Assembly: GCA_008921705.1 (NCBI GenBank)
Contig: VFFE01007878.1
Coordinates: 1,659,896-1,723,895, forward strand
DNA length: 64,000 bases
Origin: Burhinus oedicnemus
Lineage: Eukaryota > Chordata > Aves > Charadriiformes > Burhinidae
Direction of reading: 5' to 3'
Shown: one piece after another, positions 11,109-23,000 of the stretch
How the letters are laid out: the number at the start of each line of letters is the position of its first letter
How positions within the stretch are numbered: position 1 is the first letter of the stretch
Notes under the pieces: generated by a model
Database searches by the model: none
What the model was told of the DNA's origin: nothing
What the model saw: only the letters and a program-made list of their open reading frames with translations
Made by a program: the position numbers and the translations under genes

Positions 11109-14100
11109 TAGTACAGGTGGAGTAACCACACTGCAGTTTCATAATTAATATCCAATCGTTCATATGCTTAGAGCTGGAAGTTAATTACATGCTCAGGTCA
11201 CTTACTCTGAGATTAAATGGCACCAATTCCTTGTGTGCCCAGAGCAAGTTACTTAGTATACTCTCAGCTTTCATCTTAAAAACATACACGTTGCCATTTC
11301 CTTATGGGAAAGGAGCATTAACAGAGACTTTCAAAATCTTCTCAGGATGCAAGTTGCTATTGAAGTGGTAGATATTACTTTATTCTAAAGAGCTCTGAAG
11401 GTGGAAGAAGTTAAGGTGCTGCTAACTGGCAGAAATATTCAAAAATCTCCATGAGAGAAATAAGACCTGGTAGTGCAAGTGTAGGATGAAAAGTGGTTTG
11501 GCAGAGGTGAAACAATGAAAATGAGTATTTGTCTTACAATGACTCCCAAGTACATTTTCTTAATTTACAAGTTTAAAACAAACAAACAAAAAAAGAAAAC
11601 AACTTGTTCTTCTAACAGCCCGCTTTACAAACCACACCTTGAGCCTGACCTGAAGTCACACTGCATGCTGGCTGGCTCAGGTTAGAAAGCAATTAACAAT
11701 TTTGTTGACGATCAACAAACCAGAATAGAATCCAGCTCATTTTCTCATACCACTGTAGAGCCAACAAGAGTAAAAAGTCACCAGCATTTATTTTTGAACT
11801 AAAGAAAGCAGATATATCTTGGAAGAGAGACAGATTTTGGATCTCTGGAGAAGGGTGATAGCATTTGTACGCTCTCATTTTCTGGCCATATATGCACTTT
11901 ACAAACAATTCCCCTATCCCACAGCATCTTAGTTGGACTTGTTCAAAACTGGGAAAGTGACCACATTTCAAATACCATCCCTGTCCAGCTACATCCAGCG
12001 GGTATGTGATTTCCTTTCCTCAAACCATTGAAAAGGGCTGCAGAAAAGCTCTTTGCCTGGTGACAGCTGCACAGCTGTGCTGGGTGGCTTAGGAAACGGG
12101 GTTAGTACCTGCCATGCAACACCTGTGTTATTATCATGAAATATCTTTGTTCTGACTAAGTACAAAATAAAGCAAAGATCTTCTACCATATGTGTGTTTC
12201 TTCATCTTTTTGGGAAGTAAAGCAGGACGGTTTGCGAGAGAGCGTCAGCTAGCCGGCACTGCTGCCGCCGCTCCCATGGCATTGCTTTTGGAGGGACGGG
12301 CTGTGAAGCCAAAGTAGTCCAGCTGGGGGGCCAGGGACAAGCGGGAGAAGAGCTCTGACAGCCCCTCTGAACACAGGGGAGAGGGACGCCAGGTTTGAAC
12401 CTGCCTTAGAGACTGGCTGAGACAAGGCAGCCCTGAGCAAATGCAAGGGTAATCCTTTCAAATTCGTTCCATTATTGTGCTGAGAAAACATGGGATAAAG
12501 CTACTCTCAAACCCACGGTGGCCCCGTGTGCTACGTGTCGGGGAGACAAGCAGTGTGAAGAAGGAATGGAGATGAACATCAGCTGGTGCCCACCTGGCCC
12601 CGCTCTTACTGGCACAAGGTAGCAAAAGGCCACAAGTCTACTAAAGCAACTCGAATTGTTCCACATTGATGCTACACATGCATCAAACTTATTAGACATG
12701 CACTTTTCAGCACAAGGAGAAAGAAGTTAAACATCCCAAGTGAAAACCATACCAAGTGAAGGCCATGGCATAGCATCTCACCTCCCCAGGTGCTAGGATT
12801 TCCCAGGCAGCAGCTGCCTGACCCTCGGGGCTGCAAAGGGCTGCTCACCAGCTGCACCCACCATGGGCCAGTCCCCAAACTTGCTGGCCACGAGAAGGTG
12901 CCAGCAAAACTGGTTTCTTCCAAGACAAGACAACAGCAGGGCTCTGGACAAAGGCTGAGCAACCCACCTCGGGGACAACCTGGGCCAGGTTTCACTGCAT
13001 TTGCTTCTGTTAAAGGCTCTCACAGCATCAGGAAGAAGAGTATTTTAGCACACAAAAAAATTGATTAGCAAGAGAAAGGGTTACAAACTCCATAACTCAT
13101 GGGTCCCACATTAATGATTAGCTAACCAAACTAGCCACCCAGTTGGTAATTTGATTCGTTGGAAAGGAAAAGGCACTCTACGGACCTTGAAAGGTTTTAG
13201 CAGAACTGCACGTCCCAGGTCACCCTGCTTCCCCCTGCCTTCACCATCTCATTGTCAAGCTCAATTTGCCAGCAAGGTCCTGACAATAAGCACAAAGATA
13301 CGTTTCAAGGTTAGTAGGCAAAACTCTTGCTGGATGTCATGACAAGCCATTGTAGTGATGAAGTAAAGGAGATACAAGGGATGGAAAGGGTTGGTTTTTT
13401 TTCTTTTGTTTAGCAAACGGCATAGCCTTATTCAATTACTACCCTTCATTTATTTTACCTTGATCATTAATGCTTCACATGTACCTATGACTGCTAAAAG
13501 TAAGCAGAAAAACATTCCTGGGAAGTTGAAGTATATTATTTATGGCTTAGAGGGAGGAATGAATGGTCTGCTAAACTGTCTAGATACTGATATGTAATTT
13601 TCCAAGTCAAAGCACTGGGACAATAAGCTTGTTAATTAAAAATCACACTTTACACTTATGCTTTCTGAGGTGGGATGAAATACAGTAAATAACTACGATG
13701 GCTTATTTTAATTTTTACAGAAACCACGGTCCCACTTCAGTGCCCTGGCATATAGTGCAAAGTCTAAGTAAAGGGTATGCTGACCTTAAGAGAGAGATTT
13801 CAAACATATGGCCTGTGGGCCAAGTAACAATCTGGGTCGCAAAGGATTAAGAAAAACTAAAACATTTTGTCCTCTGCTGTGAGAAATGGATTCCTGAGTG
13901 CCAGTTTGATATAGGAAGCGACAGGCTGAAGACTTTCAATTTGCATTTTAGAACATAGAGTAGTTGCCTGATTCTTCCTCTGCATGGTCACTGTTTGAAG
14001 CACAATTTTGTTGAGGTTATCCATGTTACAGTCTGCCTATATGAGCCCATATGAAAGACAGCACCTAAATTAAAAAGCACATTAAAGGCTCCAGCTCTTT

Positions 14101-15654
14101 TCCCAAACCCTTCTTTCTGTATAGTCAAAGAGGTTTCGTGCATTTCTAACTCCTAGATGAGAATGTCTATCTAGATCAGATTTCAAGATGTGTCTGGGGC
14201 TACCAAGACTCAGTAGTTTAACTCTGAGCCAGAGAAGTGTTAACAGCGACAATATATTTTTTTTACACAAATATTAAACACTACAAAGAAATTAGAAGCA
14301 GCAGTAGACCAAAAACATCCCATTTTTTTAAACAGCATGAAAACTTGAGTCTTCTTCATGCTGTAAGTACTCACATAGACTGCCACAGACTAAGACAAAC
14401 TTGAAAGGACTGTTCACACTGCACATGCTATTTCTAAATCAACATTAACGAGCGACCATGTGTAATTCTCTGCATTCTTGGTCTGCCTAAATGAGCACTG
14501 GTTAAGCGAATAAGTCTTGCTCAAATAAGACTGGACTTCCTATGTGTGGGGAAAAAGATAAAGGTCAGTGATCAAGGGACTCAGTGCCCACAAATACAGT
14601 CTTCTGTAAACACACGTGTTGTTGAATGTGCACCTGCTCTCAGGCTAAGCAGCGTTTCCCTCCAACACTAAATACTGTCGTGGTACCTCTACATAACGTT
14701 GTTGATGTAACCACTTTAACTAAAGTTTTCTCACCCATAGGGTAAATTCAATGATAAGAAGCACTTGGTAGGGATTTGCAAATACAAACGAAACCGCAAA
14801 ATCCAATGCTCACTACCCATTCAAGGAGTAAATTCCAATGCCAGTTCAATTTTTAAATATCCATGGCACCATGCCAGTACCATCGCTGCACGGGACACCT
14901 GCAGGCAGGGTTCAAAAGTTCTGAAGGTTAGGAAGGTTTTCAGGTTAGGAAAAGAATACGTCCAGCTGTAAATTCAAAGGCAGAAGAAACAGAAAAGGCA
15001 CAAATCACTTCTGGGAGAGATGGGAGCCAAACAGGAACTCACCTGAATATAGAAAGAGCACTGACTCCCCAGACATAAATGGTTTTCTTTGGTTGCATAA
15101 ACCCATTTTTGCTTTGTTTATTGCTCTCAAGTTCATTACAAAACCTGAAGAGCTCCCAAAGTCATTATCAGCAAGCTATGGCAATGAAAAGATGCAGGTG
15201 CCACTCTTCTGACACTAAAAAGTATCACAATTGAGGAGATGCTCGCATAAAAAGTAATTTTATGCCCATTTTCCCATCTCTGCATGGGAACACATATTAT
15301 TTAAAAGAACAAAACAATACTGAGGAAACCAACCTGAAGATGAAAATAAATACTGCAATGTACATCACTGGGAAACAGTTTGCCCCAAGATGAAGTCTGA
15401 ATGGGGGACAGCTTAGCAGAGGTGGTCAAGAAGTCTGATGGAAAGGAATATTTAAAAAAAAAAATTAAAAAAATTGAGATATTTTACTCTTTAATCTCTT
15501 GAAACCACGATCTTTCAAAAAGATTTCCTCAAAAATCACAGAGGGAAAGACTGAATATTGTTCCAAATACCTAATAGCCTGCTCTGAATTACAGAATTTG
15601 CACATAAGAATTAGTATTTCTGAAGACAGATCACAAGACACAGAATAATTCAAT
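11109..15654. other. Noncoding DNA with a GC-rich patch at 12.24-12.99 kb
   Basis: The patch at 12237-12990 is richer in G+C and in CpG than its surroundings and produces overlapping open frames of up to about 107 codons on both strands, none recognisable. It could be a regulatory element or a noncoding exon; no clear promoter motif was seen. A possible hAT-type relic near 13795-13850 is listed separately. The rest is AT-rich unique sequence. Confidence 0.5.
13795..13850. mobile_element. Possible relic of a hAT-type DNA transposon end
   Basis: The phrase TTTCAAACATATGGCCTGTG, followed by GGCCAAGTAACAATCTGGGT, resembles the GGCCCGTGGGCC-type subterminal sequence typical of Charlie-like hAT elements. 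Only one degenerate end is visible, with no partner terminus and no target-site duplication found, so the call is weak. Confidence 0.25.
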
Positions 15655-15930
15655 AGCCCAGATGTTAAGAGAGTCACTTACAACATGGGAGATCCAGGTA
15701 TGAGTCCCAGGCCAGTAAGCATTTCAGCATATGTACGAAGAGAAATAGCTTACAGTGGAGAGACATAACAATCTCTCCTTATTTGATAGGCTAGTGTGGG
15801 AAGTGCTCAGCTATAGTGTGGGAAATGAGGGCCCGCGTCCCTGACCTGAATCAGGCAAACCCATGAGATTAAACTTGAATCTTTCATAACCTACATATGT
15901 GCTTTATCCATCAGGTATCAGCTGTTTAAC
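15655..15930. mobile_element. Ancient palindromic interspersed repeat, unnamed
   Basis: The left arm around 15660-15708 (core ATGGGAGATCCAGGTATGAG then TCCCA) matches in inverted orientation the right arm around 15858-15925 (core TGAGATTAAACTTGAATCTT then TCAT). In the core about 17 of 24 positions pair. From memory, both arms also resemble a repeat seen in reptile genomes whose arm reads like ATGTGGGAGACCCGGGTTC and whose centre holds a CCTGACCTGAATCAGGCA-like stretch, present here at 15840-15857. The GGTATGAGTCCC piece also resembles a tRNA B-box, so an old tRNA-derived SINE is an alternative. The family name is not certain. Confidence 0.45.
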
Positions 15931-16240
15931 ATACCGGTCTTTGTAATTCTGGTCCTGACTAGAAAATGCAATCCCAGGTCCACGACACTTTACCCAATTA
16001 AAATGTCTTCAAAATTTATGTGTTATAAGCTAATCTCCCACATTGGTGTACCATCGTTAGAAATAACATCAGAAATGATGCTCAGCCCTCTCCCTCGCGC
16101 CCCAATAAATCACCAACCTCCCCCAGGGACTACCTATGTTATTTGTGCAGCATACATTGCTTAAGAACTCCAAATAACTACCTTCAACCAAGGCATGCAC
16201 CTATTCTTATGAAGCTACCTTTGCATGTATACATGCCTAC

Positions 16241-16266
16241 TTTTTTTTAAAAAAAAAAAAAAAAAA
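16241..16266 (+). repeat. T8-A18 homopolymer junction
   Basis: Eight T are followed directly by eighteen A. The A run is not preceded by a recognisable retrotransposon or by a polyadenylation signal, so it is scored as simple sequence and not as a retrocopy tail. Confidence 0.75.
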
Positions 16267-17908
16267 GTCTATTCCTCCCTTCCTTTTTACACATGTACTT
16301 TTTTGGCTACGCCATAATCTCATTTCCCCCATGAATACAGAGCATGGATGATGCTGTTGTGTCAACCTGATTACCTAGTTCTGATGGGGACTCTTCAAAT
16401 GGAACACAACAGCAAGCTAAATAGCAAGCAAACACACCATAAAAGCAAACAGTGTACACCATCCCTGGAAATGCAGCTGCTAAAGCTGAAGTTCTACAAT
16501 GAGTTCAAACTCCAGAATGACTAAGAAAAGGGGCAGAGGCAGACTGGCTTTTGACACTCAAAAACCCAAAGATAACCCACATCCAACCCCAAACACAACA
16601 TAGTCATAAAGAGACAGAGTCGTGCCCACTGATGTATAGAAATACATGTGTCTTTGCTCCTGCTCCAATTATTAACGGGGTACAGAGGCATCATAAAAAA
16701 AAGTTATCCCAACTGTCCTTTTCCTGTGAAGCCTTCCTAGCCATCAGTTTTGTAAAACCTCTGGAAGACAACTTCAGCCTCACTCAGCCTGGGAGTTCAT
16801 GCCATCTTAGCAGGTACCCAGGTGAGAACCCTCCCAGGCATATTAACAGTAGTCCAAAAGCCCCAGCATTAGCCCCTGCAATGCCCAATGCGCTAAAGAG
16901 CCAGAGTGTGACTTTTCTCACCCCAGCCCCAGCAGGTAATTGGAGTTTCCATGGATAATCCTAGCTATCAGAGAGAAAATCTCTGCCTCCAACGTGACCC
17001 ATTAGCACAGAGTTCACTGATCAGTAGGTTAACGTGCCATTAAAGCATCTCTCTGTGGGGCTTAGGAAGGGTCAAGAAAACTCCATCACAAAGAACAAAA
17101 ATACTTACAGAGCTCATACATGGTTGCAGCAAGATCTTCACGAACAGGTCAAATTCAGCTCAGAGGCTATTCTTGTCCCCGGGGTGAGACCAGCAATATC
17201 TGCAAACCCGACATTACTCTCCACAACTTCCCTTGAATGTCACTTAAATATACAAAATAGAAAATATTCTACTAAACTATATGGGAAATCAAACAACAAG
17301 GTCAGCTGGATACCATTCTACATCAGCTACTCCACAACACTGTACACACTTGCAGTTTACGGTCCCTGGTTATAAATGAGAGACCTTTCTTTTTACCCGT
17401 CACCAACAGGTAAGCCACATTAACACAGGGTAATGATATACACACAGGCCGTTAATGAAGAACAGTTTATGCTTTGTAAGGACCATGCAAGTTAACCAAT
17501 GGTACATCATTTGTATGCCTATAGCAGTAAAGGGCACAGTAACAGTAAAATACAATAATAGTAAAAACTGTAAAGGCTGTGATCATCTAGGGATGTATAG
17601 TGATAACAATGCAACTCTGAGGATGTGGACTAATACCTAGTAATTTGCTGTGTCCAAATACACTAAGTCACTTTTCAACCACTCTACTTTCTCTCACTTC
17701 TTATTAGTAGCCTTTTGGCCAAGATACTAGACAAAAGAACAGCCATATCACCTTCAAATAGAAGCAGAGATAAATTTGGGTAAGGAAGATGGAAAAAATA
17801 GGAGGTTTCAGCTTGCATTTATCATTTATTCATAAACCCCAAAGAGATGCAACAGTGCTGTCCGCGCTGTCCTCCATAAAAAAATCACTGGTTATAGAAG
17901 GCAGCTGA

Positions 17909-17938
17909 TTCTTTTTCTTTTTTTTTTTTTTTCCCCCC
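17909..17938 (+). repeat. Pyrimidine tract (T-rich then C6)
   Basis: A T-rich run with a few C is followed by six C. On the minus strand it reads as a G6/A-rich purine tract. No functional element is attached to it. Confidence 0.7.
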
Positions 17939-19429
17939 AATGCCAATGCACTGGAATAGCTCCATAATGAGAGAATTTCCCAGCAGATTAGTCTTATTAG
18001 TGTTAATTGTCCATATAACACACATTTCTGTCTCGCCTGTTGCACTTCCCAAAGTAGTTTCTTAATGTTTCTAGTGTTTGTGATAACAAGTGTTCTAATC
18101 AAAATGTGGAATATATGATACACATAGGAAATCATGACCGTTAAGTATATACATGTTTTTCTACAGGTTCTCATATAGACTGTTGTTGTTATCTGGAAAC
18201 CACCACTGTTCTTATCCTTTATTTGGTAAGTCTTAAACCCGTGGATAGTGGCTTATGTGACATGCCCCGTGCATGCAAAACTTTGGTGTTAACAAGTAAA
18301 GTTAAGGATCTAACGTGAGCCCTATCTTGCATTTCCTTTTATTTGTTAGTTTCAATCTCAAGCTTAAAGTTATTTTAACACACTTTTGTTTTCAACACAT
18401 ACTCAGTATGTGCCTAACACCCTCTGGAGTTGCAAGCCACCCTCCCACTCACCCCCAAAAATCTTCAACCAGTGCCAAAGTCTATATTTTCTTAACTTAA
18501 AGAAGTAATTCCAGGGCTGTCAACTGATAAATTTCATTCAGGGAAACGCTGCGTTCTTTAAGCAACACATTAATCTTCTCTGAGCTAACCATAGTAAACA
18601 TCAATGTTGAATTGTACAGATTTCACATGTTGCTGCCAGGAGAGAGTTTTAGAAGAATTATCCCCTTTTTAGGTAACCTGGCTTTTAAAATTACACCCTA
18701 GAATATGCAAACAAAGAAGACTAATGAGCTCAGCAGCCTGTATGCATTGAGGAGGCTGTTGAAAAAGATACGGTGAGTAATGGAAAAAGGTTCATTTTTC
18801 AAAAGCTGTAAGGAGCTGCCTGTGTGAAGGTGGGCGAGGGAGAATCTCTCTTTCACCATGGTTGTAACAGTTTGCTGTAAACACTCATTTCCCTCCTGTT
18901 ATCAGGGAATATCCTGCAGGGCTGTGTGTTCTATGTCACCTTGTACAATTCATGAAGGAGGAGGAATTTTTCTCTCCTAATAACCCACTTGCCACCCCAT
19001 CGTTTTTTTTTTTTTTTTAATCTTTTAAACCGAGGTATGCAAGAACATCCATTAACTACTGTCCTGCTCCTCTTAGAAAACCCCAGTTATTGCAGCACTG
19101 CCCCTGATGGCTAATGTAACAGCAGACAGAAGCTTGAGCAGAACTTCTTGCTTTCTGCGACTAAAAGCAGTGCGTATAAGAAAGCAGGCTTGCCCTGCAA
19201 GTACAACCATCTATATACATCAAAAAGGGATGCTTTAAAACGCTACCTAGGCATTACTAAGACATAGCATTTTAAATGACCCGCACTACTTTCAGTAGTG
19301 GAAGTAGACTGTGTCTGTTCCTCCTCTGATGCTAAGTGACCTTTTCAAGCGCGTTGCTAAATGAAGAAACAACCTGATATTCCTCTGTAACTGTATACAG
19401 AATCCCCGCAGGCAGAGAACATCCTTACA

Positions 19430-19982
19430 GAGCAGGCAGCACTCCGCCGCAGCCACAACATGCCCCGAGCTCTCGAGGCAGTGCCCTCGAAGGGCAGCGA
19501 GCTGGCTGGGACGCTGGAGGTAAAAGCGACACTAAATCAATTACTTACCCTCAAATGTCTTGTTTTAAATCTGTTGCTTCCACCTGGTCATAACGCGAAG
19601 CGGGACCGCTATGATTCACCAAGAGAAGATTAAACTCGACAAGGGGGATTTATTTAATGTTGTTTAAATAACAGAAATCTGAAATAAAATTGCCCTCAGT
19701 TCAGCCAAGATTTCTCTCGCACTCCCTCTCGGTCTCTCTTTCCAGGACTGCTACGTAGTGGTCTATAAATACTGGCCCCAACACTTGCTCAGTGCTTTCC
19801 TTGCCGATGGCACAGGTCGGTGTTACTGTACACCGCGGCATGGCTCAGATGAAGTTCTCAGCTGCTCAGACAAAGCCAGGGACCGGCTCCCTACCCCGCC
19901 TGCCTGGAAATACCGTACTGCTGCCAGCTTTACAGATGCTGCGGGCTTTTCCTGCAGGCCCAGATCAGGCACAGAAGGGTAA
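19430..19982 (+). promoter_or_regulatory. CpG cluster with splice-like acceptor and TATA-like box
   Basis: CpG dinucleotides, scarce elsewhere, are dense here (roughly a dozen within 19440-19615). Within the block a strong polypyrimidine tract ends in CTCTCTTTCCAG (to 19745). The following frame is open from 19746 to a TAA at 19980-19982, and a GGGTAATT donor-like site sits at its end (GT near 19979). A TATAAATA motif lies at 19764-19771. These signals support either an exon of an unseen gene (peptide beginning DCYVVVYKYWPQ) or a small promoter or enhancer; they do not both need to be real. No protein family was recognised for the open frame. Confidence 0.3.
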
Positions 19983-19999
19983 TTATGAGGCTTGTCTGG

Positions 20000-20082
20000 A
20001 AAAAACAAAAAAACCCAACCAAACAAAAAAAATCCCACCAAAAACAACAACAACAAAACTCAAACAAACCAAAAAAACCCCA
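20000..20082 (+). repeat. Strand-asymmetric A/C-rich low-complexity tract
   Basis: In 83 bases there is no G after the first position's neighbour and only two T (20033 and 20060); the rest is A-runs punctuated by C and CCC, including CAACAACAACAA. The minus strand is correspondingly a G/T tract. Open frames through it on both strands are low-complexity artefacts (Lys/Asn/Pro-rich or Phe/Val-rich). It directly follows the CpG cluster. Confidence 0.8.
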
Positions 20083-23000
20083 GCTTTTTGCAAGCAGGTG
20101 GAAAAATGAGGGAGGGAGAAGAAGGAGGAAGCGCTTCTGTTCCAGCCCCCTTTACAGTGCACATCTACATACCATCTAGCTATGGTTATGGATTTCATTC
20201 CCAGATAATGCAGACGTCAAAAAATTCTGCAAAAACGTTTTCTGTAAAACAAGCTCTCCACATTGAAGAAGGTGCATGTTCGTCATAGAATTCATGCAAG
20301 AGCATTAAGACTATACGGGTATTCACAGTGTGATGAAAAATACAGGTTAACGTTGCCTCTCAAAATTTCTGTCAGTAGTCAGGTATTTGGTACCCAAATT
20401 AGTATTTCATAATTACAGACAGCATGACAGTAAGCATGAGACATCACTGCGGGCAGTAATCCACAATCCTGCCCTGCAATAAATATGAGTTTCAAAGTTT
20501 AAAAATCCTTCCAAAAAGCAGAATCACCATTTCTACAAATCCCTGGAGAAACTGGGCTGCTAAGAGATGGGTGACTTGCAGTGGAAAACTGAGGGAAATT
20601 GAAAAGAAGATGGCAAGAGCAGCACAAACAATTCTGTATTTGATGCATGCCCTTAGTGTACACTGTGGGACAGGTACCACAAATGCAGATAAATGTCCTG
20701 CCTTTAATCAAAACCTTAGATGGCATAACTTGGAGATTTTACTCAAGTAAAACATAAACCACATCATAACTGTGTTAACCACTAAGAGCTACAGGAGTAT
20801 GTTTTATCTCAAAATCGGTGTCTTTTTAAGGTAGCTTATGACCGTGACATTTTCCTTGCACTTTCCCCAGGACATTGTCTATACAAAAATTTAGGTCTGT
20901 TCCCAGGCTTACAGGACCATCGAGCTTGCGTGATTCAGCCAATGCAGTTTCTGCAGCCCCTGGCACAGACTGGCATACTCCAGCAGCTAGCATCCCTGCA
21001 CACCTTTGAGGTTACCACCGAGTCCTGGCCAGTGCTCACCCACCCATTTCCAGTCCAGTCAAGCGGAGGAGTTTTAAATAGGAAGTTTGGAACAAAACAG
21101 GAATTTCATCTCCTGCGTCTATTGAAAGATATGTTAACTCTTACCACTTTACTTTCACTATTTAGATCAATAACAGCTTTTGGAAGTGCTCCTGGTACCT
21201 TGTTCACAGAGTTAAGGCTCTCCTTTCATATGATTTATTTCTTTTTACTATACAGCTTGAAAAACTAAGTTTATCATCAGTAATACACCAGTGCCGGAGT
21301 GGACTTTGTTTAAATGGACACTTTATAAAACCTTTGTTTAGAAACTCTTCATTGATGCCACAGAAACCTTTTGTCTTTAAATGAAAATACGTTTTGATGA
21401 CATAGGTAATCGCTAAGCCTTGGTGAACTGCCAGATGCAAAGTCTTCCAACTAATTTTCTCATTACAAGTTTCTCAGTCATAAAACTCCTGCACATAGCT
21501 CTCATCCTCAATGATGTACATGACAATTTCATAACATCATTCCATCAAACTCTTAAGCTGCCACAAATAAATTCCTGAACAACCAGAAACCAGAGTGATT
21601 TAATAAAACTGAGCAAGCAGTTGAAGTATTTATCATAGCTTTATGTGTAGCATAAGGTCAAAAGATATTCTTGGACATCTACATCTGTAAAATAGAGAAT
21701 TATCTTAGATTTTTGGAAATGATACAGAAGAAGCCTATAATTTTAACAAAACATGTACTTCTCTCTACTTTTGGAAACAGATCTGCAGCATCACTTTACC
21801 ATTCCACACAAAAGCAAAAGGAGACATGTAAACAAAAGCAAGAAGAGGATACGAGCCCTCACTAACAGAAGCATTTGTGGTTTTTTAACAATATGTTAAT
21901 TTGGCATTGCACAGGCAGAGGGGTTACAACACAGGTGATGAAGCACACAAAACCAGCATCACTGACATCAGATGATAAAAAGGCAGTAAGCTGACAAAAA
22001 AATGAGAGCATAACATGCTGGAAAATTCTGACCGCATTGAGAGGATGAATGTTGAAGAGTGGCAAGGGAGGAACAGCAGTGTTAGCCAAACATTCACGAA
22101 AAAAATCCTAATTTTTTAACAACACGTCAATAGAACGTCTTAAAATCCACAGACAGCATGAAATACCTTGTTCTCATCTGTTGGAAAAGACAAGGAGTTC
22201 AGTTTTTGACTCCAGACCATGTTCATTCAATTCACCAGGACACAAGGTTTTCCCAAATACAAGGTCCGTTCTCCACCAATATGGGAACTGCAAAGTTTGC
22301 CTTAAGTTTGAGAAACACTTTTATCCACAATATCACGTTCTTTTTTTTTTTTTACATTGAAACTGCTTATTATCCTGATTCTTCTCAACAAAAAATTTAG
22401 CCAAATACTCCCCAAGGATTAAAACCAAATTTTCATCATTCATCATCTGGTGAATGTCATGACTGTCCCCATTCACTTCATTAGTCAAGGGAAAAAAAAA
22501 TCCCCTCTGTCCCAGTGTTAGAAATTATAACTTACATTAAAATCTCACAGCTAGAGTGTGCATAACATAGAAAAAGTGAATGCTAATTTGGGTCACCCTA
22601 ATATTATCTAGAGTTTCTGAAAGCCTCCAACAAAATTTTCAGTAATGGGAGAGCTTTGCAGGAAATGCCAACTATGCATTTCTAGGTCCCTTCCTACTCT
22701 GACCGCCGAAGTTGATGGGACAAACCACAGCATGCAAAGTTAAACATGTGCAAAGTTTAGCTGAATCACAGTCTGCAGTCTGTGAAAGGAGAATGATAGC
22801 TCAAGAAAAATGTGAATGAATTACTGCTGCTTTTTTGCTTGCATTTTGCATACCCAGCAAGTCTGCAATTTAATAATGAGACAGTTGTTACTCCATCGCT
22901 TAAGCGCAAAGCCTTAATATGCAATCTGGTTAGCCCTAAATCTAGATTCTACAACTAAAAATAATTAAAGATAGAGGCTTACTTAAAATATGCCAACAGT

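Larger units (their letters stand above)
15931..19429. other. Unique noncoding DNA with homopolymer tracts
   Basis: Holds a T8-A18 junction at 16241-16266, a T/C tract at 17909-17938 and T16 at 19003-19018. The open frame at 16551-16958 begins at TTG, has an unremarkable composition and matches nothing recognised. A short segment at 18702-18772 is bounded by splice-like AG and GTGAGT signals and is discussed as a finding. Confidence 0.5.

Noticed and set aside
12672..13068. Overlapping open frames on both strands (92-107 codons)
   Set aside because: Both strands are open over the same GC-rich DNA, as expected from reduced stop-codon density; no coding signature.
16551..16958. Plus-strand open frame of 135 codons
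   Set aside because: It starts from TTG, its composition is patchy (Pro/Ala-rich end from a GC-richer patch), and no motif or homologue was recognised.
19983..20288. Open frames rich in Lys/Asn/Pro or Phe/Val across the A/C tract
   Set aside because: Low-complexity translation of a simple-sequence tract.
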